The notes: generated by a model not told the origin, from the sequence alone. Numbered from the stretch's first letter, positions 33,203 through 41,891 are shown. The stretch is 64,000 nt of DNA from an uncultured Eubacterium sp. (GCA_910577195.1 CAJTLP010000002.1:186001-250000); one strand, 5' to 3'. A program made the numbers and translations.

Positions 33203-34051
33203 ATGGCAAGTAAACAATCAGGATTAGGCAAGGGTCTTAAGTCCCTTATGCTTGAAAATTCTGTTGATGATATGACAGCTACGAATATGCTGTCCATTAA
33301 TGAAATTCAGAGAAACGAGGACCAGCCGAGAAAAACCTTTGATGAGGGTGCTTTGCAGGAACTTTCAGACAGTATTACACAACACGGTGTATTACAGCCG
33401 CTTCTTGTAAGACCTCTCCCGCAGGGCGGATATCAGCTTGTTGCAGGTGAACGCAGATGGCGTGCATCAAGAATGGCTGGTTTAAAGGAAGTACCTGTTG
33501 TAATCAGAGAGCTTTCTGACGTTGAAACGATGGAGATTGCTATAATCGAAAATCTTCAGCGTGAGGACCTTAACCCAATTGAAGAGGCAGAGGGCTTGCA
33601 GGCACTTATTGACCGCTGTGGATTTACGCAGGAGGAGGTTGCTGTTTCAGTTGGTAAATCAAGACCGGCAATTGCAAACGCGCTGAGACTGCTGAAGTTA
33701 CCGCAGGAAGTACGTGATATGACCAGAGACGGTCAGATTTCAGCAGGTCACGCAAGAGCGCTTCTTGCATTTGATAATGAGCCAATGATTTATGAGGCAG
33801 CGCAAAATATAATCAGAAACAATTTAACCGTAAGAGATGTTGAGCGTCTGGCAAAAATGGCTGAAAAAACTGCCAGAACACGTACAAACAGTAAGAGACG
33901 TGACTCATTCTATGATGAGGTTGAGCTTTCACTTACTGAGGGGCTCGGCAGAAAAGTTAAGGTTTATAACGGCAGAGGCAAGGGCACACTTGAAATAGAG
34001 TTTTACTCTGCTGAGGATTTAAAAGAAATTGCAAATAAGTTAGGAGAATAA
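33203..34051 (+). CDS. parB: Chromosome-partitioning protein ParB/Spo0J
   Basis: CTP-dependent clamp loading at parS and recruiting SMC. It is 282 aa: QSGLGKGLKSLM start (ParA-stimulating segment), EDQPRKTF, the CTP motif LVAGERRWRASRMAGL, AIIENLQREDLNPIEEAEGL, and an HTH with VGKSRPAIANALRLLKLP and ISAGHARALLAF. The Arg and Gly at the specificity points are ParB-like, contrasting with the noc gene upstream. C-terminal dimer domain present. Confidence 0.96.
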   Translation: MASKQSGLGKGLKSLMLENSVDDMTATNMLSINEIQRNEDQPRKTFDEGALQELSDSITQHGVLQPLLVRPLPQGGYQLVAGERRWRASRMAGLKEVPVVIRELSDVETMEIAIIENLQREDLNPIEEAEGLQALIDRCGFTQEEVAVSVGKSRPAIANALRLLKLPQEVRDMTRDGQISAGHARALLAFDNEPMIYEAAQNIIRNNLTVRDVERLAKMAEKTARTRTNSKRRDSFYDEVELSLTEGLGRKVKVYNGRGKGTLEIEFYSAEDLKEIANKLGE

Positions 34052-34053
34052 AA

Positions 34054-35340
34054 ATGCTTGATATTAAATTTGTCAGGGAAAACCCTGAAATCGTAAAGGA
34101 AAATATAAAGAAAAAGTTTCAGGATAAAAAATTACCGCTTGTTGACGAGGTTGTAGCACTTGATGAGGAAAGACGTGCTGCAATGTCAAGAGCGGACGAG
34201 CTTCGTGCAAACAGAAACAAGCTTTCTAAGCAGATTGGTATGCTGATGTCACAGGGAAAAAAGGAAGAGGGCATGGCAATCCGTGAGCAGGTTAATGCTC
34301 AGGCTAAGGAGCTGGAAGAGCTTGCAGCAAAGGAAAAGGAGCTCAATGAAAAGGTAACATCCATTATGATGTCTATTCCAAACATTATTGACGAGTCTGT
34401 TCCTATCGGTAAGGATGACAGCGAGAATGTTGAGGTGCAGAAGTATGGTGAGCCTGTCGTTCCTGAATATGAAATCCCATATCATACAGATATTATGGAG
34501 CGCTTTGACGGTATTGACCTTGAGGCGGCAGGCAGAGTTGCAGGCAACGGCTTCTACTATCTTATGGGCGATATCGCAAGACTTCACAGTGCAGTAATCA
34601 GCTATGCAAGAGATTTTATGATTGACAGAGGTTTTACTTATGTCGTTCCGCCGTTTATGATTCGCTCAAATGTTGTTACAGGTGTAATGAGCTTTGAGGA
34701 AATGGATGCAATGATGTATAAAATAGAGGGCGAGGATCTCTATCTTATCGGCACATCAGAGCATTCTATGATTGGTAAGTTCATTGATACAATCACACCG
34801 GAGACTGAATTGCCTAAGACACTGACCTCATATTCACCTTGCTTCAGAAAGGAAAAGGGTGCGCACGGAATTGAGGAGCGCGGTGTATACCGTATTCATC
34901 AGTTTGAAAAGCAGGAAATGGTTGTTGTCTGCAAGCCTGAGGAATCAAAAATGTGGTTTGACAAGCTCTGGCAGAATACGGTTGACCTTTTCCGTTCTCT
35001 CGATATTCCTGTAAGAACACTTGAATGCTGCTCGGGTGACCTGGCAGATTTAAAGGTTAAGTCTGTGGATGTTGAGGCATGGTCACCAAGACAGCAGAAG
35101 TATTTTGAGGTTGGCTCCTGTTCAAACCTTACAGATGCACAGGCAAGACGTCTGAAAATCAGAGTAAAGGGCGAGAACGGAAATTACCTTGCGCATACTC
35201 TGAATAATACCGTAGTTGCACCGCCGAGAATGCTCATCGCATTCCTTGAAAATAATCTTCAGGAGGACGGTTCTGTTCTTATTCCTGAGGCACTGCGTAT
35301 GTATATGGGCGGTAAAGACAGGATTGTTCCAAAGAAATAA
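34054..35340 (+). CDS. serS: Seryl-tRNA synthetase
   Basis: Class II synthetase, 428 aa, charging tRNA-Ser. N-terminal coiled-coil arm (LDEERRAAMSRADELRANRN onward to about residue 100), motif 2 SPCFRKEKGAHGIEERGVYR, motif 3 NGNYLAHTLNNTVVAPPRML. Only 2 bp follow parB, so it sits in the partition operon; serS next to the par genes is seen in other Firmicutes. A T-box is not possible in this spacing. Stop overlaps the next start (TAATG). Confidence 0.97.
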   Translation: MLDIKFVRENPEIVKENIKKKFQDKKLPLVDEVVALDEERRAAMSRADELRANRNKLSKQIGMLMSQGKKEEGMAIREQVNAQAKELEELAAKEKELNEKVTSIMMSIPNIIDESVPIGKDDSENVEVQKYGEPVVPEYEIPYHTDIMERFDGIDLEAAGRVAGNGFYYLMGDIARLHSAVISYARDFMIDRGFTYVVPPFMIRSNVVTGVMSFEEMDAMMYKIEGEDLYLIGTSEHSMIGKFIDTITPETELPKTLTSYSPCFRKEKGAHGIEERGVYRIHQFEKQEMVVVCKPEESKMWFDKLWQNTVDLFRSLDIPVRTLECCSGDLADLKVKSVDVEAWSPRQQKYFEVGSCSNLTDAQARRLKIRVKGENGNYLAHTLNNTVVAPPRMLIAFLENNLQEDGSVLIPEALRMYMGGKDRIVPKK

Positions 35341-36056
35341 TGCAGATTGCTTTAATCATCATCGGTGCGGTTGTATTTTTTTTATTTGCAATTGCCGTAT
35401 TTGACAGGGTTCTGAATTTCGGAAACATTGCAGGAATGCTGTTTGGTATAGCCTATATTGTAATCGGCTTGCTGATGAATCGTACCGATTCCTCAAATCA
35501 GAAATATATTTTTATTATTGCACTTTGTGTTTTATTGCTCATAATTCTTAAAATGAGGGAAATTTATGCTGCAGGGAAAACAAAAATTTCAGCGCAGAAG
35601 GTGATTATTGTTTTAGGCTGCAGGGTGCGTGGTGACGAGCCAAGTCTTTCACTGATTAAAAGGGTTGACGCAGCATATAAATTTTTGCTTTTTAATCCGG
35701 AATCTGTTGCAATACTCAGCGGCGGACAGGGAAAAGACGAAAATATATCCGAAGCACAGTGTATGCAGCAGCTCCTTTATGCAAGAGGAATCAGCAAGAA
35801 CAGGCTCATTTTGGAGGACAGGTCAACGTCGACGGATGAAAATATACGCTTTTCACTTCAGATCATTGAAACACTCGATCTTGACAGGAATGTTGCAATT
35901 GCAACGTCTGAGTATCACCAGAAAAGAGCGGCGAATATCTGTAAAAAATATGGGCTGAACAGTACACCTGTTTCATCAAAAACAAAATGGACACTCCTTC
36001 CGACCTTTCTGCTCAGAGAACTCTTTGCAGAGATAAAGGAGAAATTGAGGCATTAA
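35340..36056 (+). CDS. YdcF/SanA family (DUF218) membrane protein
   Basis: A 238-aa protein with three or four N-terminal membrane helices (about residues 1-75: IALIIIGAVVFFLFAIAVF, IAGMLFGIAYIVIGLLM, YIFIIALCVLLLIILKM) and a DUF218 domain: VIIVLGCRVRGDEPSLSLIK, VAILSGGQGKDENISEAQ, LILEDRSTSTDENIRFS, VAIATSEYHQKRA. Family members (ElyC, SanA) influence envelope synthesis. Its TAA stop is the first three bases of the 15-bp repeat TAAATTATTGTTTAG. Confidence 0.88.
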   Translation: MQIALIIIGAVVFFLFAIAVFDRVLNFGNIAGMLFGIAYIVIGLLMNRTDSSNQKYIFIIALCVLLLIILKMREIYAAGKTKISAQKVIIVLGCRVRGDEPSLSLIKRVDAAYKFLLFNPESVAILSGGQGKDENISEAQCMQQLLYARGISKNRLILEDRSTSTDENIRFSLQIIETLDLDRNVAIATSEYHQKRAANICKKYGLNSTPVSSKTKWTLLPTFLLRELFAEIKEKLRH

Positions 36057-36171
36057 ATTATTGTTTAGTTTATCAATAATGTACTTAAGATTCCGTAGGG
36101 GCAGGTTTCCACGCCTGCCCATTTCATAATTTTTCGGGAGGGCACGGAGAGGGTAACCTCACTTAAGGAAG
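36054..36171 (+). repeat. Dispersed repeat, left copy (direct orientation)
   Basis: Begins TAAATTATTGTTTAG (36054-36068) and ends CTCACTTAAGGAAG (36158-36171). Between them are GTAGGGGCAGG, an inverted GGCAGG/CCTGCC hairpin and GGGAGGGCACG. A shorter inverted copy with the same two ends lies at 48377-48426. Confidence 0.6.
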
Positions 36172-36206
36172 TGAAGTACTCTCCAACTACTTTAATCACT
36201 TTTTTC

Positions 36207-36236
36207 ACAGCATAGTTTTGACTATGCTGTTTTTTG
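36207..36236 (+). terminator. Rightward terminator-like hairpin at the recombinase 3' end
   Basis: ACAGCATAGT (36207-36216), loop TTTG, ACTATGCTGT (36221-36230), then TTTTTTG. It would terminate serS-ydcF transcription; the recombinase TAG stop (36222-36224) lies inside it. Confidence 0.8.
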
Positions 36237-37898
36237 TTTTTGACTGTTGTTCAAAATATGTTCCTGAAAGTATTCTTCCATCTGTTCAGGTGATGGCTCT
36301 TTTATTATGCCGACACCATTGTAATATATGTCCAAATCCTGATGACGCTTGCCGTCTATCTTGTATGGTTTTGATACAACAATCTTTTCAATGAATTCAT
36401 GCAGTATTTCAGGTGTTAATTCTGTTAAATGAGTTAATCTCTTTGCCTTATCAATGAAATGCTGTAGACCTTCGCTTTTATCCTTTTCAGAATTGAACTG
36501 TTTTTCCATTTCAGGAATATTTGCTTTGAGTTGCTTTTGTTCATTTTCAAAAGCAACTGTCATTGTTGCAAATCTTTCATCAGTTATCTTACCAAGCACA
36601 TTGTCCTCATAGAGCCTTTGTATCAGAATATCTATTTCATTTACTCTGTTCTTGGCTATTATGAGGTTTTTTTCTTTCTTGGCAAGCTCTTTTCTTTGCT
36701 CAATGCCATACTGCTCAACCTGAAGCCTTGCAAACTCTTTTTCATAAGACTGAACATACCATAATACCCTTTGCAGATTTTCAAGAACAATATCATATAC
36801 AACCTTTTCTCTGATGTAATGTGCAGAGCAGTTGACTGTATCTTTTCTGTATGCAGAGCAAACAAAGTGTGCCTTGCTTCTATCACCATTGCTTATTGCA
36901 TTGTAGTTAAGTTTAGCTCCGCAATCTGCACAATATAACAAACCTGAAAACATACTTGTGATACCGCTTTTTGTTAATCTGCGTCTGTGTTCTCTTAAAT
37001 TCTGAACAACAGCAAAGGTTTCTCGGTCAATGATAGCTGGATGTGTATTTTCAAATATCAACCATTTTTCTTTAGGATTATATATCCTTGTTTTGCTTTT
37101 AAAAGATTTAGTTGTGCATCTGAAATTTACTGTATCACCAACATATTCCTGTCTAATCAGAATATCTCCCACTGTTCTTTTTTCCCAACTGTATGGAAAT
37201 TCAGCATTTGATATTGGTCTGCCTGTTCTTTTCTCCCAATAATGCAGCGGTGTCAGTATCTTTTCAGCCTTTAACTGATTAGCAATTTGTGAAGGTTCAT
37301 TACCTTTAATACACAAATCAAATATTTTTCTTACAACAGATGCAGCATACTCATCTACCAGCCATTTATTTTTATCATCAGGATTTTTAATATATCCATA
37401 TGGCACTTTACAGGTAGTAGGTAACCCTGCCATACCTTTATTTCTAAATACATTGCGTACTTTCTGACTAGTATTCTTTGCGTGCCATTCATTGAATAAA
37501 TCCTGCATAGGTACAAGGTCACTTATACCATTTGCAGTATCGATATTATCCATTATGGCAATATATCGAACACCAAGCCTGTCAAAGTCTTCTTCAAGTA
37601 ACTGACCGACAACTAATCTGTTTCTGCCTAATCTTGAATGGTCTTTGACTATCAAAGTGCGAACTTTGCCTTGCTCTGCTAATTCCATTATTTCAGAAAA
37701 TGCAGGACGATTAAAGGTAACACCTGAATAACCATCATCAAAGAAAAACTTTGGATTATTAAAACCATTATCTTTTGCATATTTTTCAAGAATTGCTTTT
37801 TGATGTTCAATACTGCCCGATATGCCTTCTTTTTCATCCTCTTGGGATAATCTTGCATACAGAGCATCAATTTGTTCTTCTGACTGTTTCTTTTTCAA
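36222..37898 (-). CDS. Large serine recombinase (TnpX/TndX-like)
   Basis: Site-specific recombinase of 558 aa. Resolvase domain with catalytic serine in YARLSQEDEK (Ser18), GYSGVTFNRPAF, VKDHSRLGRNRL; a recombinase domain (GLPTTCKVPYGYIKNP, NQLKAEKILTPLHYW); a zinc ribbon (YCADCGAKLNY and CSAYRKDTVNCSAHYIRE); then a coiled-coil C-terminus. This layout is that of recombinases which excise and insert Tn4451/Tn5397-class elements. MobC-like and TnpV genes nearby support such a transposon. It looks full length; activity is unknown. Confidence 0.93.
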   Translation of the reverse strand: MKKKQSEEQIDALYARLSQEDEKEGISGSIEHQKAILEKYAKDNGFNNPKFFFDDGYSGVTFNRPAFSEIMELAEQGKVRTLIVKDHSRLGRNRLVVGQLLEEDFDRLGVRYIAIMDNIDTANGISDLVPMQDLFNEWHAKNTSQKVRNVFRNKGMAGLPTTCKVPYGYIKNPDDKNKWLVDEYAASVVRKIFDLCIKGNEPSQIANQLKAEKILTPLHYWEKRTGRPISNAEFPYSWEKRTVGDILIRQEYVGDTVNFRCTTKSFKSKTRIYNPKEKWLIFENTHPAIIDRETFAVVQNLREHRRRLTKSGITSMFSGLLYCADCGAKLNYNAISNGDRSKAHFVCSAYRKDTVNCSAHYIREKVVYDIVLENLQRVLWYVQSYEKEFARLQVEQYGIEQRKELAKKEKNLIIAKNRVNEIDILIQRLYEDNVLGKITDERFATMTVAFENEQKQLKANIPEMEKQFNSEKDKSEGLQHFIDKAKRLTHLTELTPEILHEFIEKIVVSKPYKIDGKRHQDLDIYYNGVGIIKEPSPEQMEEYFQEHILNNSQKQKTA

Positions 37899-37997
37899 TT
37901 TGACTCCTTTCCACAGCCGAAGTGATTGAATTGTAAGTTGATATTAGTATATCACAATTTGCACATCACTTCAACACTTTAAAGTGTAATTTAACTG

Positions 37998-38243
37998 TTA
38001 TTTTTTCAAAATTATTCTCTCTGCTTTTTCAATGATTGTTTCATTGGCAGAATTATTAAAATGAGTGTTGACTGTATACACTGTTCCGTTAATTTCTTTT
38101 TCAAAGTTTATCGGATTAGGATAATGTGCAAACCAAGCAAGTCTTTCTTCTTTTATCATCGTACTTAGCTTTGCACAAGTTTCACTTTTTATTTGGTTTA
38201 ACAAATCATATTCTGATTTAGTTAACTCAATATTATTAATCAT
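37998..38243 (-). CDS. Small hypothetical protein of the mobile remnant
   Basis: An 81-aa protein, MINNIELTKSEYDLLNQIKS, with a middle part reading CAKLSTMIKEERLAWFAHYP and an acidic/lysine C-terminus (IIEKAERIILKK). It is probably helical. It overlaps the MobC-like gene by 8 bp and is transcribed with it and the recombinase. Not recognised. Confidence 0.6.
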   Translation of the reverse strand: MINNIELTKSEYDLLNQIKSETCAKLSTMIKEERLAWFAHYPNPINFEKEINGTVYTVNTHFNNSANETIIEKAERIILKK

Positions 38244-38610
38244 TTTTCAACCTCCTTCTTCCGAGTGAAATAATTTCATCGTTCTTATCAGGTGCAAGAT
38301 ATTTTTGATGGATTTCATCAAGCAAATTTTCGTGCTGACTTTTGATTTCTTTCAGCATAGGTACATCAATAAAATTAAGAGTATGTGCTTTAGCAGTCAG
38401 CTGATTGATATCATTGCAGACTGCACAGAGTTTGTGTAGCAAAACATAGAACTCTTTATCAGGTTTAGGTTTGGGAATATATCCAGCAATTAACACTCTG
38501 ATAAAAGATGATTTGGTAAGTCCTGTCAGCAGCACTTTCTTGTTCAAATCATTTGCTTCTTCCTGTGTCATCCGCAGTCTTATCACTACATCTTTGTTCA
38601 TTAATTTCAT
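38236..38610 (-). CDS. MobC-like mobilization (relaxosome) protein
   Basis: A 124-aa protein. The N-terminal KDVVIRLRMTQEEANDLNKK, then LTKSSFIRVLIAGYIPKPKP match the ribbon-helix-helix start of MobC-type accessory proteins, followed by LHKLCAVCNDINQLTAKAHT. MobC proteins bind oriT and help the relaxase nick. No relaxase (MobA) gene is present, so the element is probably a remnant or mobilised in trans. Palindromes upstream (38643-38735) are candidate oriT. Confidence 0.78.
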   Translation of the reverse strand: MKLMNKDVVIRLRMTQEEANDLNKKVLLTGLTKSSFIRVLIAGYIPKPKPDKEFYVLLHKLCAVCNDINQLTAKAHTLNFIDVPMLKEIKSQHENLLDEIHQKYLAPDKNDEIISLGRRRLKND

Positions 38611-38642
38611 CCTTTCATTTTTTTAGTTTAATAGTTTGGGTT

Positions 38643-38735
38643 TCAGGGTATCCCTGACGAGTACCGTTTTAGCCCTTGTGGCTACAAATGGTCTGCTTGC
38701 TAAGGCGACGCAATCATTTTTTGATTGCTGCCTTA
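38643..38735. other. Possible oriT region upstream of the MobC-like gene
   Basis: TCAGGGTATCCCTGA palindrome (38643-38657), then TAAGGC...GCCTTA (38701-38735) enclosing GCAATCA/TGATTGC. Inverted repeats 33-125 bp from the start of mobC fit a nicking region, but no known oriT core is recognised. Confidence 0.4.
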
Positions 38736-38847
38736 TTACATCTTATTTGTTAAAACACCTCCTCAATATACGGACATTTCAATACCTAAATCTATTGCTT
38801 TTTTCTGAAAATTTATAAATTATTTACATAATTCAAGCAAAGAAAAA

Positions 38848-38930
38848 GCCGTTTACATAGGTGAGTAGCGCAAACAAGCAGAGCCTTTCCGCTTTGCCTG
38901 CATCGCGTGTTTACTCACTATGTAAACGAC
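38848..38930. repeat. Long hairpin between mobC and pstS
   Basis: GTTTACATAGGTGAGTA (38851-38867) pairs with TACTCACTATGTAAAC (38912-38927) across a 44-nt loop that itself contains GCAGAGC/GCTTTGC-like stems. One bulged base. Could be the left end or a second transfer-related site of the element, or a terminator-less structured RNA. Confidence 0.55.
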
Positions 38931-39174
38931 TTAATTTAAGTCTATATTAATTAAATTCAACTACCTTTTCAATGCAGTTGATTATGTATTAGTGCTATTT
39001 GCACCTTCTAAAAAACATAAACACATATTCAATTTTATATCCAAATATTAGCAGATACTTTTGACGATGTCAATCAAATTCAGTGTATTATTTTTCATTT
39101 AACTTTTTATATACACAAAAACAATACATTACTTATTATATATACTCATAACATCATCTAAAGCACTTAAATGC
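38931..39174. other. AT-rich intergenic stretch before the pst promoter
   Basis: No open frame or hairpin of note seen; AT-rich with short repeats such as ACTTATTATATATACTC. Probably separates the mobile remnant from the phosphate locus. Confidence 0.4.
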
Positions 39175-39224
39175 TTATCAAAACTTAACACAGGCTTAAC
39201 ATACTCTTGCTTTCACAATTAACA
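39175..39224 (+). promoter_or_regulatory. Pho box array upstream of pstS
   Basis: TTATCA (39175-39180), TTAACA (39185-39190), TTAACA (39196-39201) and TTAACA (39219-39224): hexamers spaced at about 11 or 22 bp, like the TT(A/C)ACA repeats bound by PhoP/PhoB regulators. TATACT at 39235-39240 is the likely -10. The regulator pair is encoded at the end of the same operon. Confidence 0.75.
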
Positions 39225-39281
39225 TACAGGATTGTATACTTTGGTTGTACTGAGGTACAGAAAATTTTGGAGGATAATATT

Positions 39282-40118
39282 ATGAAAAAAACAATTATCG
39301 GAGTAATCGGCGTGTTAGCAAGCGTTTGCTTAATTATCGGAATTTTTGCAGGCTGCAAAGGTGCAGCAACCTATACACAGAATAATAAGCAAACAGTATC
39401 AACCGACGGTTCAACATCAATAGAAAAGGTAATCGGTTATCTCAGCGAGTCATATATGGCAGATCATACTGATGTAACTGTTACATACAACCCCACAGGC
39501 TCGGGTGCAGGTATTCAGGCTGTTGCTGAAGGCAGATGTGATATCGGTCTTGCAAGCCGTAATCTGAAAGACGAGGAAAAAGCAAATCTCAATGAAACAG
39601 TTGTTGCCATTGACGGTATTGCCGTTATTGTTAATAATCAAAACACGATTGATGATTTAACAATTGAGCAGATTGCAGGTATTTACAAAGGTGAAATCAC
39701 GAACTGGAAAGAGCTCGGCGGAACAGACGCACCTATCGTTTTAATCGGCAGAGAGGCTGCGTCAGGAACAAGGGACGGCTTTGAGTCAATCACAGGTACT
39801 GATGATTTATGCAAGTATGCTCAGGAGCTGACCTCAACAGGTGATGTGGTGCAGACAGTGTCTTCTAATCCGAATGCTATCGGTTATGCATCTCTTGCTT
39901 CTGTTGGTGATACTGTGAAAGCGATTAAAGTTGAAGGTACAGCACCAACAACTGAAACCATTCAGAACGGAGAATACAAAATTCAGCGCAACTTTGTTTT
40001 TGTTACAAGAAAAGACGATAAGCTAAGTGAGTCAGCACAGGCTTTCTTTGACTTTGCAGTGAACGGTCAGGCTGATGAGTTGATTGTTAAGGCAGGCGCA
40101 GTTCCTGTAAAAAGATAA
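39282..40118 (+). CDS. pstS: Phosphate ABC transporter substrate-binding lipoprotein
   Basis: Extracellular phosphate-binding protein, 278 aa. The start at ATG 39282 follows TTGGAGG; a longer open frame has no site. Signal peptide with lipobox FAGC (Cys near residue 25) for lipid anchoring. Phosphate-site motifs: VSTDGSTSIEKVIGYL, YNPTGSGAGIQAV, GLASRNL, and IGREAASGTRDGFESITG. First gene of a ten-gene phosphate locus behind Pho boxes. Confidence 0.96.
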   Translation: MKKTIIGVIGVLASVCLIIGIFAGCKGAATYTQNNKQTVSTDGSTSIEKVIGYLSESYMADHTDVTVTYNPTGSGAGIQAVAEGRCDIGLASRNLKDEEKANLNETVVAIDGIAVIVNNQNTIDDLTIEQIAGIYKGEITNWKELGGTDAPIVLIGREAASGTRDGFESITGTDDLCKYAQELTSTGDVVQTVSSNPNAIGYASLASVGDTVKAIKVEGTAPTTETIQNGEYKIQRNFVFVTRKDDKLSESAQAFFDFAVNGQADELIVKAGAVPVKR

Positions 40119-40127
40119 GGTTTGGTA

Positions 40128-41003
40128 ATGAAAAACATTAATAATAAAGCAAAAGCAGTTGAAAAAGCAGTTAAGCTTATATTCACTGTGTGCGGTTTTC
40201 TTGTAATCGGTTTTGTGCTTCTCATTACAGTGTTTTTGATAATAAACGGCTTGCCCGCAATAAAAGAAATCGGTTTTGCAGATTTCTTTTTCAACAGCAA
40301 ATGGGCATCAACAGCATCTCCTGCCTCATACGGAATCCTGCCGTTTATTATGTCATCTGTTTACGGAACCTTAGGTGCAGTTATTATCGGTGTGCCGATT
40401 GGCATACTGTGTGCAGTGTTTATTGTAAAAACTGCACCGCCGAGAATAGCAAAGACAGTGAGCAGTGCAGTGGATTTGCTGTCAGGCATACCATCTGTTG
40501 TTTACGGTCTTTTAGGTATGATTATTATTGTTCCTCTGGTCAGAGAAATGTTTAATCTGCCTGACGGCGCAAATTTATTTTCGGCAATTCTTGTACTGGC
40601 TGTTATGATTTTGCCGTCAGTCATTTCTGTATCGGTAACGGCGATAAGTGCCGTGCCGAAAGAATACGAGGAGGCTTCATTAGCACTTGGGGCAACGAAA
40701 ACAGAAACTGTGTTTAAGGTTACTCTTCCTGCGGCAAAAAGCGGAATTGTTACAGCTGTTGTTCTTGGTATTGGCAGAGCAATCGGCGAGGCTATGGCAG
40801 TTATGATGGTAGCAGGCAATGTGGCAAATATGCCGGGGCTGTTCAAAAGTGTACGCTTTCTTACAACGGCAGTTGCAAGTGAAATGTCTTATTCTTCAGG
40901 TTTACAAAGACAGGCGCTGTTTTCCATTGCACTGGTTCTGTTTATCTTTATTTTGGCAATCAACTTGATTCTTAATGTAACTGTGAAAAGGACTAAGGAG
41001 TAA
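40128..41003 (+). CDS. pstC: Phosphate ABC transporter permease PstC
   Basis: A 291-aa membrane component with six helices. Start ATG 40128 preferred over TTG 40122. Seen: FFFNSKWASTASPASYGILP, YGTLGAVIIGVPIGILCAVF, DLLSGIPSVVYGLLGM and the EAA loop EEASLALGATKTETVFKVTL. Ten bases after pstS, five before pstA. Confidence 0.95.
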   Translation: MKNINNKAKAVEKAVKLIFTVCGFLVIGFVLLITVFLIINGLPAIKEIGFADFFFNSKWASTASPASYGILPFIMSSVYGTLGAVIIGVPIGILCAVFIVKTAPPRIAKTVSSAVDLLSGIPSVVYGLLGMIIIVPLVREMFNLPDGANLFSAILVLAVMILPSVISVSVTAISAVPKEYEEASLALGATKTETVFKVTLPAAKSGIVTAVVLGIGRAIGEAMAVMMVAGNVANMPGLFKSVRFLTTAVASEMSYSSGLQRQALFSIALVLFIFILAINLILNVTVKRTKE

Positions 41004-41008
41004 GCAGT

Positions 41009-41875
41009 ATGAAAGATGAAATCTCTAAAAAAAGAAAAATCAAAATTGCTCTGCTGAATACACTTGTATATCTTTCTGCAGGTATAATGATTTTAATGCT
41101 GGCAGGGATAATAGGTTATATTTTTTACAGAGGCTTGCCCGAGCTTTCACTTGAATTTCTGACATCAGCACCAAGTCTTGTTAACGATACAGTCGGTGTT
41201 TTGCCGAATATTCTGAATACGGTTTATATTATTCTGATAACGCTTGTTATCGTTCTTCCGCTTGGTGTCGGCGCAGCCATTTATCTGAATGAATATGCCA
41301 AAAATAAAAGGCTTGTGAAAATCATTGAATCGGCAACTGAAACACTTTCGGGAATACCGTCAATCATTTACGGCTTGGTGGGTATGCTGATATTTGTTCA
41401 GTTTTGTTCACTGGGAACAAGCCTTATAGCAGGTGCACTTACACTTGTTATAATGACACTGCCCACGATTATCAGAACAACGCAGGAAAGCCTGAAAACA
41501 ATACCAAACAGTTATCGTGAGGGCTCTCTTGCTCTCGGCGCAGGAAAATGGCATATGATACGCACCGTAGTTCTGCCCAGTGCGGTTGACGGAATTGTAA
41601 CCGGCTGTATTTTATCCGTCGGCAGAATAATCGGTGAAAGTGCCGCACTGCTGTTCACGGCAGGAATGGCAAATAACTTGTTTTACATATTTGAAAGCTT
41701 TCTTCCCAAAAAGGCAGGCTCAACACTGACAGTAGCACTTTATATGTATGCAAAGGAGCGCGGAGAGTTTGAAATCGCCTTTACGATAGCGCTTATACTT
41801 ATGCTATTAACATTTATTATAAATCTGTCGGCAAAGCTTGCAGGCAGAGCTCTCAGAAAGCGAAAGGAAAAATAA
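41009..41875 (+). CDS. pstA: Phosphate ABC transporter permease PstA
   Basis: A 288-aa partner of PstC: N-terminal helix, FLTSAPSLVNDTVGVLPNIL, LPLGVGAAIYLNEYAKNK, ETLSGIPSIIYGLVGMLIFV, EAA loop EGSLALGAGKWHMIRTVVLP, and IIGESAALLFTAGMANNL. Six membrane helices. In most operons pstB follows directly; here four other genes intervene. Confidence 0.95.
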   Translation: MKDEISKKRKIKIALLNTLVYLSAGIMILMLAGIIGYIFYRGLPELSLEFLTSAPSLVNDTVGVLPNILNTVYIILITLVIVLPLGVGAAIYLNEYAKNKRLVKIIESATETLSGIPSIIYGLVGMLIFVQFCSLGTSLIAGALTLVIMTLPTIIRTTQESLKTIPNSYREGSLALGAGKWHMIRTVVLPSAVDGIVTGCILSVGRIIGESAALLFTAGMANNLFYIFESFLPKKAGSTLTVALYMYAKERGEFEIAFTIALILMLLTFIINLSAKLAGRALRKRKEK

Positions 41876-41891
41876 CGGAAGGACAAATATT

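Noticed and set aside
38636..38818. 60-codon plus-strand frame upstream of mobC
   Set aside because: Overlaps the palindromes proposed as oriT and has no ribosome site; treated as non-coding.
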